Position numbers and translations under genes: made by a program. From Xenopus tropicalis (taxonomy: Eukaryota; Chordata; Amphibia; Anura; Pipidae): DNA of 64,000 nt. The notes under the pieces were generated by a model. It ran no database searches. It worked only from the letters and a program-made list of their open reading frames with translations, and was not told where the DNA came from. The DNA lies in the NCBI RefSeq assembly GCF_000004195.4, contig NC_030683.2, forward strand, positions 51,845,358 to 51,909,357. The letters are read 5' to 3'. Within the stretch, counting starts at the first letter, position 1. Every line of letters begins with the position of its first letter. Below, piece by piece: positions 44,680-55,889 of the stretch.

Positions 44680-45596
44680 TACAAAATTGGAAAACTGGGC
44701 AGCAAACTGGAAAATGAGGTTCAATGTTGACAAGTGCAAAGTTATGCACTTTGGTAGGAATAATATAAACGCAAACTATCTACTGAATGGTAGTGTGTTG
44801 GGGGCATCCTTAATGGAGAAGGATCTAGGGGTTTTTGTAGATCACAAGTTGTCTAATTCCAGGCAGTGTCATTCTGTGGCTACTACAGCAAATAAAGTGC
44901 TGTCTTGTATAAAAAAGGGCATTGACTCAAGGGATGAGAACATATTTTTGCCGCTTTATAGGTCCCTGGTAAGGCCTCACCTTGAGTATGCAGTGCAGTT
45001 TTGGGCTCCAGTCCTTAAGAAGGATATTAATGAGCTGGAGAGAGTGCAGAGACGTGCAACTAAACTGGTAAAGGGGATGGAAGATTTAAGCTATGAGGTT
45101 AGACTGTCGAGGTTGGGGTTGTTTTCTCTGGAAAAGAGGCGCTTGCGAGGGGACATGATTACTCTGTACAAGTACATTAGAGGGGATTATAGGCAGTTGG
45201 GGGATGTTCTTTTTTCCCATAAAAACAATCAGCGCACCAGAGGTCACCCCTATAGATTAGAGGAACAGAGCTTCCATTTGAAGCAGCGTAGGTGGTTTTT
45301 CACGGTGAGGGCAGTGAGGCTGTGGAATGCCCTTCCTAGTGATGTGGTAATGGCAGACTCTGTTAATGCCTTTAAGAGGGGCCTGGATGAGTTTTTGAAC
45401 AAGCAGAATATCCAAGGCTATTGTGATACTAATATCTACAGTTAGTATTACTGGTTGTATATATATAGTTTATGTATGTGAGTGTATAGATTGGTTAGTA
45501 TAGGTTGTGTGCTGGGTTTACTCGGATGGGTTGAACTTGATGGACAATGGTCTTTTTTCAACCCTATGTAACTATGTAACTATGTAACTATATATA
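44680..45596 (+). mobile_element. 5'-truncated CR1/L2-like LINE (copy 2), young
   Basis: The open frame 44687-45445 (252 aa) is intact over the same C-terminal polymerase portion as 1971-2854 and nearly identical to it. It starts slightly further upstream (ENWAANWKMRFNVDKCKVMH). After the stop the 3' UTR runs through ggatgggttgaacttgatgg and gtcttttttcaaccc and ends in (ctatgtaa)n. It runs straight into the left end of the Tc1 element at 45599. The catalytic YADD block and endonuclease are absent. Confidence 0.92.
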
Positions 45597-45598
45597 TA

Positions 45599-47068
45599 CA
45601 GTGGAGGAAATAATTATTTGACCCCTCGCTGATTTTGTAAGTTTGTCCAATGACAAAGAAATGAAAAGTCTCAGAACAGTATCATTTCAATGGTAGGTTT
45701 ATTTTAACAGTGGCAGATAGCACATCAAAAGGAAAATCGAAAAAATAACTTTAAATAAAAGATAGCAACTGATTTGCATTTCATTGAGTGAAATAAGTTT
45801 TTGAACCCTCTAACAAAAAAAACTTAATACTTAGTGGAAAAACCCTTGTTTGCAAGTACAGAGGTCAAACGTTTCTTGTAATTGATGACCAAGTTTGCGC
45901 ACATTTTAGGAGGAATGTTGGTCCACTCCTCTTTGCAGATCATCTCTAAATCCCTAAGGTTTCGAGGCTGTCTCTGTGCAACTCTGAGCTTGAGCTCCCT
46001 CCATAGGTTTTCTATTGGATTAAGGTCCGTAGACTGACTAGGCCACTCCATGACCTTAATGTGCTTCTTCTTGAGCCACTCCTTTGTTGCCTTTGCTGTA
46101 TGTTTTGGGTCATTGTCGTGCTGGAACACCCATCCACGACCCATTTTCAGTTTCCTGGCAGAGGGAAGGAGGTTGTCTTCAGGATTTCACGATACATGGC
46201 TCCGTCCATTTTCCCGTTAATGCGAATAAGTTGTCCTGTGCCCTTAGCAGAAAAACACCCCCAAAGCAAAATGTTTCCACCCCCATGCTTGACGGTGGGG
46301 ACGGTGTTTTGGGGGTCATAGGCAGCATTTTTCTTCCTCCAAACACAGCGAGTTGAGTTAATGCCAAAGAGCTCTATTTTGGTCTCATCAGACCACAGCA
46401 CCTTCTCCCAGTCACTCACAGAATCATTCAGGTGTTCATTGGCAAACTTCAGACGGGCCTGCACATGTGCCTTCTTGAGCAGGGGGACCTTGCGAGCCCT
46501 GCAGGATTTTAATCCATTGCGGTGTAATGTGTTTCCAATGGTTTTCTTGGTGACTGTGGTCCCTGCTAATTTGAGGTCATTAACTAACTCCTCCCGTGTA
46601 GTTCTAGGATGCTTTTTCACCTTTCTCAGAATCATTGACACCCCACGAGGTGAGATCTTGCGTGGAGCCCCAGAGCGAGGTCGATTGATGGTCATTTTGT
46701 GCTCCTTCCATTTTCGAACAATCGCACCAACAGTTGTCACCTTCTCTCCCAGCTTCTTGCTAATGGTTTTGTAGCCCATTCCAGCCTTGTGCAGGTCTAC
46801 AATTTTGTCTCTGACATCCTTGGACAGCTCTTTGGTCTTTCCCATGTTGGAGAGTTTGGAGTCTGCTTGATTGATTGATTCTGTGGACAGGTGTCTTTTA
46901 TACAGGTGACTAGTTAAGACAGGTGTCCTTAATGAGGTTGACTAATTGAGTAGAAATGTCTAACCACTCTGTGGGAGCCAGAACTCTTAATGGTTGGTAG
47001 GGGTTCAAAAACTTATTTCACTCAATAAAATGCAAATCAGTTGCTATCTTTTATTTAAAGTTAAAAAA
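45599..47068 (-). mobile_element. Tc1/mariner element, right terminus truncated
   Basis: The left end CAGTGGAGGAAATAATTATT follows TA, the usual Tc1 target. About 170 bp inside, the repeat gcaactgatttgcatttcat and ttgaaccc occurs; its inverse (gggttcaaaaacttatttca...gcaaatcagttgc) lies at about 47000-47045. The outer part of the right inverted repeat is lost at an A-run and TA microsatellite (47061-47098). The body carries a nearly complete Tc1 transposase with one frameshift on the minus strand. Confidence 0.93.
45824..46845 (-). pseudogene. Tc1-type transposase, single frameshift
   Basis: The enzyme cuts and pastes Tc1/mariner DNA at TA sites. The N-terminal frame (46147-46845, 232 aa) has paired-like helix-turn-helix DNA-binding parts, the basic RPRSGAPRK motif at residues 55-63, the first catalytic Asp at D153 ([12 protein letters not shown]) and the G-rich [16 protein letters not shown]. 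The frame breaks after MYREILK. The C-terminal frame (45824-46144, 106 aa) continues with [11 protein letters not shown] (second Asp) and NPIENLW (catalytic Glu), 34 residues apart as in DD34E enzymes, and ends KGFSTKY. Together they give the usual length of about 340 aa. The break looks like loss of one base near 46175. No other stop is present, so inactivation was recent. Confidence 0.93.
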
Positions 47069-47100
47069 AAAATATATATATATATATATATAAATATACA
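47061..47100. repeat. A-run and (TA)n microsatellite at the truncated Tc1 end
   Basis: Nine or more A followed by (TA)n. It replaces the outer right terminus of the Tc1 element. Confidence 0.9.
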
Positions 47101-47109
47101 GTATATATA

Positions 47110-47805
47110 GTCTGTAGTTCCTATGATGCAAAAGTGCTGTGAGTGTGGTTTCCTTTAGATCATTATCTGGACTGCACCCAGGCTCTGATATTCTTCTTAA
47201 ATGTAAGTGTTGGCATTTGAACTGTGTTATATATAGTCTGTATATATTTTGCAGGAAACATAGGCAGGAGTTTTTATTCTATGGAAGAGGCTTCTACACT
47301 TAAGTGTAAGGTTACCAGATCATCTAAAACATTTGAGGACACTCTTTGAAAATCCAGCTAAATGGGCTGCACTAATTGCAACTGAATTTAAATGTAATTG
47401 GTACAGCCTGGCAACATGCATTCATTAGACATGTCTGTACATTTTTCAAAGGACCCGCCAACCCTAGCTTATTGACTCCTGATTTAAGTACGCCCCCTTT
47501 AAATCAAAACACTCTTCTACTGATGAATCAGGCACATCCTTGTAATTATTTTCCAGAGATCTCACCTTTTACTGCAATCTTTGAACTTAAGGTAGGCACC
47601 TGTAATTGGGCCCAGTTATGATCTTGTAAAAGCCAATTCCTTGGAGTCACACAGTGTTTTGATGTTCATTCGTATCTCAGGGTACACCAATTATTTCACA
47701 GTTAATGAAGGAAAGGGCTTACAGTTAGATCCCCGAATTGTCTCTTGGATTTGATTGTCAGTGGAACATTTTATGGTTGCTCTTTTCTCCATTGCTGGGC
47801 TAAGG
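47110..47805. other. Intronic spacer, no recognised feature
   Basis: No gene or clear repeat recognised. Confidence 0.4.
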
Positions 47806-47809
47806 TTAC

Positions 47810-48074
47810 TAGTGAAGAGTGAATCTGTCCTGTTTTACTTCACATAAAAATTTATGAAACAGCGAACAATTCACAAAATGTGGCTACACACTCGGGTTTT
47901 TTAGGCAACCATTTTTTTTTACACAACGGTGACTGTGTTATTCAACTTTTTACTTACTCTGCAAATTTTTGCTGCAGTGAATTTGTGCAGCAGTTTTGCA
48001 AAAAAAATTGCCAATGGCGAAATGCAGAATTTTGCTGCAAACCCATGCCTGCCTAAAAAAAAAGACATGACACA
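47810..48074 (+). mobile_element. hAT-type MITE, TAGTGATGAG family, decayed, inside LINE sequence
   Basis: Left end tagtgaagagtgaatctgtcc, interior ccaatggcgaaatgcag and aaacccatgcctgcc, with a worn right end near 48074. The 8-bp duplication is no longer legible. It abuts the downstream edge of the antisense LINE. Confidence 0.7.
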
Positions 48075-48109
48075 GTAAACTGTAACTAAATATGCTTGCA
48101 AAATTAAAT

Positions 48110-49560
48110 TGTGGAGTAGATGTCAAGTAGATGACATTCACTGCCATTCCAGAATCGAGGTTCCTGCTCCCCTCTCCATAAAAGGCAATTAAATTAACCT
48201 GGCAAGATCTCTTACGCATAAAACCATGCTGGCACAAACTTATAGTATTGTGATTTACAATGTATTCAGTATCCTATGCCTTATTATCGCTTTTCTACCA
48301 CTGATGTCAGACTAACAGGGCTAAAGTTTTCAGGCTGAGATTGGGATCCCTTTTTGAATAACGGCACCACATTAGCAATTCACCAGTCCCTCAGCACCAT
48401 GCCAGACCTCAATGAACCCTAAAAAATAAAGTGAAGAGGTTTGGCATCACATTGCTAAGCCCGTTTAATACCCTGGGATGAATACCATCCGATCCTGGAC
48501 CTTTGTTTACCTTAACATGTTCAAGTCTCTTTTGAATTTCCTCCTGAGTGACCCATGCATCAGTAGTTATATTACTATAATTGGGTCTATTAAAAGGGAA
48601 GCCTTGATTAGATGGCTCCTCAGTTGGGGAGACGATGATGAAAAATAAGAGTTCAGAATTTCTTCTTTTTGCTTGTTCTCATAAACCAACTGACCCCCCC
48701 CCCCCCCCATGATAATAAGTGTCCAACACCTTCTTGTTTCATTTTTTTACTATTTACATATTTAAAAATAAGTTTGGATTACTATTACTCCTTGCTGCAA
48801 TAACCCTTTTCCACCTTTATTTTAGCTTTTTTTGCATGCTTTATTTACTTCATTGTACCTGATCTAAGTTTCTGCTGTCCCAGCTAACTTCAATGCTTTA
48901 AAAGCATGTTTTTTGTTACCAACCTCAACACTAACACTTTTATCCAGCCATAAAGGTTTTGCTTTGCGACCTCTTTCCTCACTTACAAAGGAAATATACT
49001 GACCTGTATACATTGTCTTTCTATGTTTAACCCTGTGAAAAGCCTTTCCCATTTGATATATTGCAGAGATGCCCTTATGGCCTACTGGCAAAGTCTGCAC
49101 ATCTAAAATTTAGTTATCTCAAAGCAGACCATGTTATGATCACTATTCCTTAAATGCTCGCTCACACAAATATTAAAGATGAGTTCAAGTCCAGGTCCAA
49201 ATCATTTCTAGTAGGTTCTTGAACTGTCTGAAATAAAAAGTTTTCATTTAGCATATTTACAAACCCAGTAGCTTTTTCTGACTTGGCCACCCCATTACTC
49301 CAGTCAATCCTCTATTTGCAATAGTAGCTGGGCCTCATCCTCCTCACTTATATTGGGTGGTTTATAGCATACACCAATGATCATTTTCCTTCTCGACCCA
49401 AAGGGATTCCACACCCTCCTTGTTGCTATCTCTGGTAATTTTTTTAGCACATTGCTTTAAATTTGACTTTACATAAAGATGAATCCCTCCACCCTTTTTA
49501 ATCCCTCTGTCCCTGCTAAACAGGGTGTAACCATTTAAATTCACAAAAATAAAACCAGTC
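48110..49560 (-). mobile_element. CR1/L2/Rex1-like LINE remnant: endonuclease and N-terminal reverse transcriptase
   Basis: Read 49560 to 48110 on the minus strand. 49544-49362 encodes NLNGYTLFSRDRGIKKGGGI and VESLWVEKEN, typical of the apurinic-type endonuclease of Jockey-superfamily LINEs. 49100-48864 covers the linker (KPLWLDKSVSVEVGNKKHAF). About 48500-48440 encodes PGSDGIHPRVLNG, 48400-48310 LFKKGSQSQPENFSPVSLTS, and 48237-48120 QHGFMRKRSCQVNLIAFYGE, then AVNVIYL (start of the polymerase palm). Many stops and frameshifts show it is old. It complements the C-terminal LINE pieces elsewhere but is far more decayed. Confidence 0.85.
48694..48708. repeat. Poly-C run (15)
   Basis: Homopolymer inside the old antisense LINE; its length may be a sequencing uncertainty. 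Confidence 0.9.
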
Positions 49561-49641
49561 TGTCAAAACTCTATAATACTATTATCTAAATTATATCTCA
49601 GCAAATTCTCTATATATAACATTTCGATTTAATCTCATGAA

Positions 49642-50002
49642 TAGTGATGAGTGAAACTGTATCGTTTCGCTTCGCCGAAGCGAAAGATTCGCGAAATGGA
49701 GAAAAATTCGTGAAACAGCGAAAATGTTTTGTCACCCGCAACTATTCTTTTGTCACCCGCGGCTTTTCTTTTGTCACCCGCGGCTATTCTTTTGACGTGG
49801 CCGACAATTTTTGGTCGCGCACCGATTTTTAAAAAATTATTCTTTCGTTGCCTGCGGCTATTCTTTCGATTCTTTCCTCACCCGCGGCTATTCTTTCGTC
49901 GCCTGGTGGCTCTTCTTTTGTCGCGCAGCTATTCTTTTGTTGCGCGACTATTCTTTTGATGCGGCTGACTCCATGCCTGGCGAAACATTTTGCCCATCAC
50001 TA
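49642..50002 (+). mobile_element. hAT-type MITE, TAGTGATGAG family, with internal minisatellite
   Basis: Ends TAGTGATGAGTGAAActg and ttgcccatcacta. Exact 8-bp direct repeats ctcatgaa flank it (49634-49641 and 50003-50010). The interior 49729-49965 is a tandem array of about 20-bp units of the form cttttgtcacccgcggctat. The frames across it (FVTRGYS-type repeats) are by-products. Confidence 0.93.
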
Positions 50003-50010
50003 CTCATGAA

Positions 50011-51485
50011 GTCAAAATTCAAAAATGTCTATATAGTCTACAAGCTGAAAATGCATCCTGTCTGTTGTGAAACCCTTAAATGTTTGGGTTGGTGTTAATT
50101 TCAGGTCTCCTTTGAATCAATATGCACAATTGTACACAAATTAGCAGAGACAATGGTGCGTGTTGCAATTATATAAAGTATTTGGACACAACTACCTTAA
50201 ATGAATATAGACCAATAAGAGTAACTATTGCCTCTATTTTAGTGCAACCACACTTGTACCACTACATTTATAAATGATCCCTGAGGTCTTACTAAGGATC
50301 TATAAAGCCTCTTCTTAGAGTTATAAAGTGTGTTACAATAACCTAAAGCAATCCTTCTTAGTTTAAGAGATTTGCATCACATTTCATTTTGGCACATACA
50401 GATGTAGACAGCAGGTTTTCACATTTTGTCTCACCATGTCCAGACACCAATTTTTGAGTGTAAAATCCTGTCTCTAGATGGTGCTAGAGTGCAAAAACTT
50501 GCCAGCAAAACACAATAATAATGGTAAATTTTGGCATTTTTTCCCTATGTTAAATGGAAGAGACATAATGGGACAATATGGCAAAGGAACAAGGCTGCAC
50601 CTGTAACTAGGATTAATGTTAAATCAGAATAAAGTTACATCTATACATGTTAAACCTCATTTGCTGACTAATTTCTCAGTTTCCAAATTTATTAAAGTAA
50701 CTCTACAAAGGGGAAATATGCTGCATAGATTCTACTGTTATGCACAATTTAGCATCATCTGCAACACAGAAGGGTTCATTTCTGAATGCAGTGCAGTATG
50801 CAAATTGCCATTGCCATGCACACTAAGTTGAAAATACCACAAGCAATATGGATGCAAATTGCACTCAGGTTGAAACATACACCTTTTTACCTGCCTTTGT
50901 TTTCAAATGGTATCACTTGAGGTCTTAGCAATTGCGGCTATTAATCCAACCCATTAAGGGAACCCTGCTAGTAATTGCTGAGAAAAAAGGCACAATTTTA
51001 CACTTTTACACATTTTCTAAATGAACTGCCTAACTGGTATTTGAGCTATACTCCATTGAATACAGGGCACAACTGTATTACTATATGAAAGGTTTGGCAA
51101 AATCCACGTAGCTCACATCTACTACCAACCGGTGTTGGTCCTGTAACTCTGTATCTACTATTTTGTACATCATCAAAACGTACTAGGCACATTTGTTTTA
51201 CAGAATTCACTGTAACCAAAATATCTCCAAAAATGCTGTTTTTTTATGGCTGCTTTACAATAATTTTGTAATAGCTAGAGGTGCTAAAACAAGCTTTTGT
51301 TGCATCATTTTGGAACATGAGTAAGACATGTAGCAAGTATTAAATACTGGGCTTTTAATACTCCTTGGCCCCACAGGTACCTTTGCCTGTGCCAGAGGAA
51401 TGATGGTAAGTTAGGAGCATCCTACTCACATGCTGCCCTTTCCATGGTGGGCACAACTTGCCATTCACTGTAAGGTATCTATTTG
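50011..51485. other. Intronic spacer, no recognised feature
   Basis: AT-rich with scattered MITE-like words (ataaatgatccctgagg near 50268). No bounded feature. Confidence 0.4.
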
Positions 51486-51487
51486 GA

Positions 51488-51520
51488 TTCTTTCTTTCTT
51501 TCTTTCTTTCTTTCTTTTTC
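51488..51520. repeat. (CTTT)n microsatellite
   Basis: About eight tetranucleotide units. Confidence 0.95.
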
Positions 51521-51786
51521 AATACATTTACAATTATAAAGACACATTTGAAAAGTTGGCATTATTTACACTATGAAAATACATTTAAGGGTAAATATAA
51601 AGGATACGAGACAAGATATATAAAGAAGACCCACTATGTCAGGATAGTCATTTATCATTAGATCTCTGAAGATGCAAAAGTAAACTCTTGAGATTAGAAA
51701 ACAGCAGAATTCCTCTTAATGTGTGGAAAAATGTGTGGAAAAATTAAACAAGGTGAACTTGAAACACTAGATATAGACACAATAGA

Positions 51787-52654
51787 TACCGTATATACTC
51801 GAGTATAAGCCGAGTTTTTCAGAACAAAAAATGTGCTCAAAAAGTAAGCCTCGGCTTATACTCAAGTATACCTCCCCCCTACCTACCTACCTACCTCCAC
51901 TTGTGTCCATCCTGCCGGTGCGCTGTAACGCGCTCACATAAACCCCCCCCCGCGGACGGGCGTTTGTGCGTGCGCGTCAGTGTGCCGGCGCATGCGCGCG
52001 AAGGCTTTGAGCCGCTTGTATGGTTTGGAGCCGCGCGTATGGTTGTTCGTTTCTTTGCACGCCTGTCAGATGCACGGACGTTCTTACACCTCACCTTGCA
52101 CCTTTCCTCAGAGCGCAAGTAAGTTTACATAACCTTACGCTTACTGTCTGACGGTGCGAGAGGAAAGGAGAGGAAAAATGCCTGCTCAGAATGCAGGCCA
52201 TATGCAAGCAGTCCATCTCTTGCATATTAGTGTGCCCGTCTGTAGGTGCTGGTAACTAGGTAGTGTAAACAACTCTGCCAGTTTGTGAAAACCAAACGGT
52301 GATTAAAAATTAAATTTGTATTAAGTCCAGCATCATATTTTGCTCTTGTAACTACTATTGTAGTACTGTGGTGGGACTTGTACACTGGGGTCCAAGTACT
52401 TTATAATTAGTATGGCAGCTTCCTTAGCGTTCCTAAACTTGCTTTTGTCTGCTGCTGTAGCATTTTTCTTTCCCTAAAGTTATCTATTTATTTATCTGTT
52501 ATTTATTTGATTATTGAAACTTAGCAGTAGCGGTTGCATTTCCCACCCTAGGCTTATAATTGAGATTGAGTCAATAAGTTTTTCCAGTTTTCTTAGGTAA
52601 AATTAGGTACCTCGGCTTATATTCGGATCAGCTTCTACTCGAGTATATACGGTA
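51787..52654. mobile_element. Element with TACCGTATATACTCGAGTA termini and CpG-rich core
   Basis: The left end taccgtatatactcgagta, then taagccgag, and the right end cctcggcttata, then ctactcgagtatatacggta are inverted repeats. The subterminal gtaagcctcggcttatactc repeats the terminal motif internally. TA is present at both junctions. The 868-bp interior includes a strongly CpG-rich segment (51905-52125, with gcgtgcgcgtcag and ccggcgcatgcgcgcg) unlike anything nearby. No transposase is visible, and the two opposing frames there are composition artefacts. The class is undetermined. Confidence 0.8.
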
Positions 52655-52659
52655 GGTTA

Positions 52660-53390
52660 AAAAAATAAATATAATACGGTAATTAATAATGGGATTAAAA
52701 CTTTAAATGCCAAGTAATTTTAGGAAACATCACAATGGTTTCATTCCAAGCCAATTTATATGCATAACATAAAATGTTTATTAAATGTGATAATTTAACA
52801 TGACAGTACCAGTAGCAGAAGCTATTCTTGAGTGCATTTGATCAGGTTGGGTGCCATTACAATGTAAAGTATTTGTCGACATTTTTTTCTTTTTTCAAAT
52901 GTTTAACGAGTGCTTGCACTGTGGAAGAACTGTGTGTTGTGTTTGACCCCTGTGGATTGTTTCATATGAGGGAAATTTATTTAGAAAATAACTCTGTCTC
53001 AGAGCTAACATATAGCATGTGGGCAAAGTAATATAAGACTCTCTAAATAGCAGCTGTCTTAAGAATGCCAAATATACTTAGAAAAAATGGCCTTGGAAAG
53101 CTGCAGTAATACAGAGATTCTAAGAAAGTACAAAAGCTGTAGCTTAGTTTTCCATTTTTGCATTGCTAAAAAAATATTTTTTGTTACATAAAAGCAAACT
53201 TGCTACAAACATATTTGCCAATGTCACAATTGTGTTTTAATTATCAAGAGTAGCTTGTTTTTTAATTATATATTTCTACTAATTGGTGTTCCTGACATTA
53301 TGCAGGAAAGTAAAAATAATAGAACCATTGTGTTTTGTTTTTTTAATTCAAAAGCATTCTGCATCGTAAAACAGCTGTTGTTTCCAAATT
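52660..53390. other. Intronic spacer, no recognised feature
   Basis: AT-rich, no gene. Confidence 0.4.
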
Positions 53391-53409
53391 CTCCAGTACC
53401 ATCAATGCT

Positions 53410-53890
53410 TATAGGTCAATGCCAGATTGGTAGGTGTGGTGGTACCCAGCACTCACTGGTAAATCGCTTGGGTTTAGTGTAAAAAAATCAAGCTTAGCAC
53501 CCTTGAAAACATCCTATATATATGTTTTCCCCATTGCAACAATGCCCTGCTGTGCAGTTTTCAGATGCTATAGAATGGTGTTATCTCATTAAACAGATGG
53601 GCAGGCATATAATTTTGGGGTAAAGCGATGACATAATAAAAAGTAGCACCTTTACAAGTCCCATATTTTGTGCTCTTGCAAAATCCTCTAAAACTATAGT
53701 GTGGTGCAATCTGATTGGAAAGATGGGGGGTTATATGATCTGAAGATACACAGATGATAGATTAAAGCTCATTACCCTTAAAACCCCTAGTGGATCTTTT
53801 CTCCTTTTGCACAATGTGTTGATCAGTATCTCTCCAACTGGATGGAAAGACACAATTTTATAGGTGGGGTGGTAGGCCTTGGAGAAGGGA
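53410..53890. repeat. Possible decayed tandem repeat, units about 120-165 bp
   Basis: Related blocks recur: agattggtaggtgtggtgg (about 53424), aacagatgggcaggcatata (about 53591), attggaaagatggggggtta (about 53713) and actggatggaaagacacaat (about 53838). They sit between similar flanking words (agcacccttg/agcacctttac). Divergence is high, so this is tentative. Confidence 0.4.
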
Positions 53891-53894
53891 ATAT

Positions 53895-55635
53895 AGGAAG
53901 TTACTTGGGAAGGGAAGGGCATTTCAGGGAGTTGCAATAACAGAGTACATAGTAACTGAAGGGCCTAAATCTGCAGGTTAACCCATGCTGTACAGATTAA
54001 CCCATAACAATTATATCCATTGTTAACACATTTTGGTCAGTGGCACTTTCTCACCTTCTACTATGTACACTGATTTTCTTTTCTTTTATGCTTAGTTGAT
54101 AACATCAATAACTTTACCATAAAAGTACCCATAGACATCCTTATGAACGAGAGGGCTTTCGATTCTGTATTTTAGAGTGTCTCTGAACACATAATTATTC
54201 ATATTATTCATATTGGTGGGAATTTCACATTTGTGAAGCATTACAGGTCATTTTCCTTATGAAGCCCACAATAGCTAATTTTAAATATAATCATGCTGTC
54301 AGTTATTACATTTTGAAAGCTCTATAAATGTAAAACTTTTTAAAGACCACCTTGCTCATTTAATGTTAAAAGGTACAGTATGTTGTCTCTATTAAAGTTA
54401 CATGTAGAGTAGTTAGCACTGTTTTATCCTTTTAAACCAAAGATGAAAGTAAAAGAATGTGTCATCTGGACAACAGAAGAACAGCAAAAGTCCTGGCGGG
54501 AAGGAAGTATTCTAAAATATAACACTTTTTATAATTTCAAAGCCTTTGATTTTAGATGAAAATCTGAACTGTAATAATTGGTAGGCTGTCTCCTGGGTCC
54601 TGACATGAACTCATATGCAGCTGTAGGCACTCTTAAAAGATGACTCTATCATGCCTCACTGCTTTGATTAAAACTAGATTAAATAAGCATGAGCTTCTGA
54701 GACTAGCTTTGGAATAGCAGGGAAGATGAGCAAAGTGAATATGTTTTGCATCTGTTATCTACTCCTGATCTTCAATGGTGATTATTATAAAGAGGTTTTT
54801 TATCTAGTAACGCTAATGAATGAGGTTGTGATCCTAAAAGTCTTCACAAACACACAGAATTTAAATATGAAATTGTTCCATATTATGTTAAATATAGTTC
54901 ATTGGGTAATGAAGGACAAGGTCAAGATTGATATTCCAATGAACACTGTATTCAAGGATATCTGTCTTCATAATAATTTGATGTATGTCTAAAAGCTTAA
55001 CCCTGCACCTATGTAAAAGCCATGAATATAATGCGGCCTGCATTTAGCAGCACAGTGTTCCAGTAATACATTTAGGCAGTAAGGCAATGTTAGCAATTTG
55101 TATTCTGCCTTACCGACCGTAAAGGAGGTTTAAATATCCACTATGACAGTCTGGCCTTAAACAGTGCAGGCTCTATAAACCTACATTTGCAAGTAACACA
55201 GGCACTGAATGCTATGAAGCACATAATATTTTGATTTTTGTTTGAGACAGCATGGATTTCCAATGGTCACTTTCCACTGGATATGCTATGCTATCATAAA
55301 ACTGGTAGGAGGGAAGGCAGAAGGCTACACACAGAACAGATATCTGTGCAGAACGCATACATTTTTGCACTGCTAATCTGTTCTATGTGTTTGATAACAT
55401 GCCATGTGATCCCATGCCTGATACTGAACTCATGTGGGAGGTGCAGAAGGCAGTGGATCAGCTGTTTTCTTTTGTGCTAAATACACCAGTGATAAAAATG
55501 ACCAGTATGTCATTTGCCTTAGCACCAGCACTAATTTGATTGAAAATACTGTTTTTATTAATTCTCCTTTTTTTCCTTATTGGAGTAAAGATAATGAACA
55601 TTCCTATAATACTATTCCTATAATACAGGAAACTG
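53895..55635. other. Intronic spacer, no recognised feature
   Basis: No repeat boundary or coding exon recognised. The open frame 54726-54992 has no domain and no splice context. Confidence 0.4.
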
Positions 55636-55643
55636 TATTTGAG

Positions 55644-55877
55644 TAGTGATGAGGGAATTTTTTTGGCAGGTATGGATTCGCAGCTAATTCTATATTTTGC
55701 CATTGGCGAATTGTTTAGTGAAATTTCTGGGAAAATTTGCTGCAGAAAAATTAATTGCACATCAAAAAGTGTTTTGTGTCAAAATAGAAGTGGTCGTAGC
55801 ATAAAAGTTTCGAAAAATTTTCTGTCATTTCGCTAATTTTTTGGCAAAACAAAACAGAACAGATTCACTCATCACTA
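55644..55877 (-). mobile_element. hAT-type MITE, TAGTGATGAG family, reverse copy
   Basis: Ends TAGTGATGAGGGAATttt and gattcactcatcacta. Exact 8-bp direct repeats tatttgag flank it (55636-55643 and 55878-55885). The ggtatggattcgcagc block lies near the left and acagattcactcatc near the right, so it is inverted relative to the copies at 15792 and 30065. Confidence 0.93.
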
Positions 55878-55889
55878 TATTTGAGGTTA

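Noticed and set aside
46361..46774. 137-aa + strand frame across the Tc1 element
   Set aside because: Antisense shadow of the transposase.
49729..49965. Regular short repeats as a CRISPR array
   Set aside because: Units are contiguous without unique spacers, sit inside a MITE with target duplication, and the genome is eukaryotic.
51891..52122. Pair of 73-75 aa frames on opposite strands in the CpG-rich block
   Set aside because: Frames follow from low stop-codon density in GC-rich sequence; no similarity recognised.
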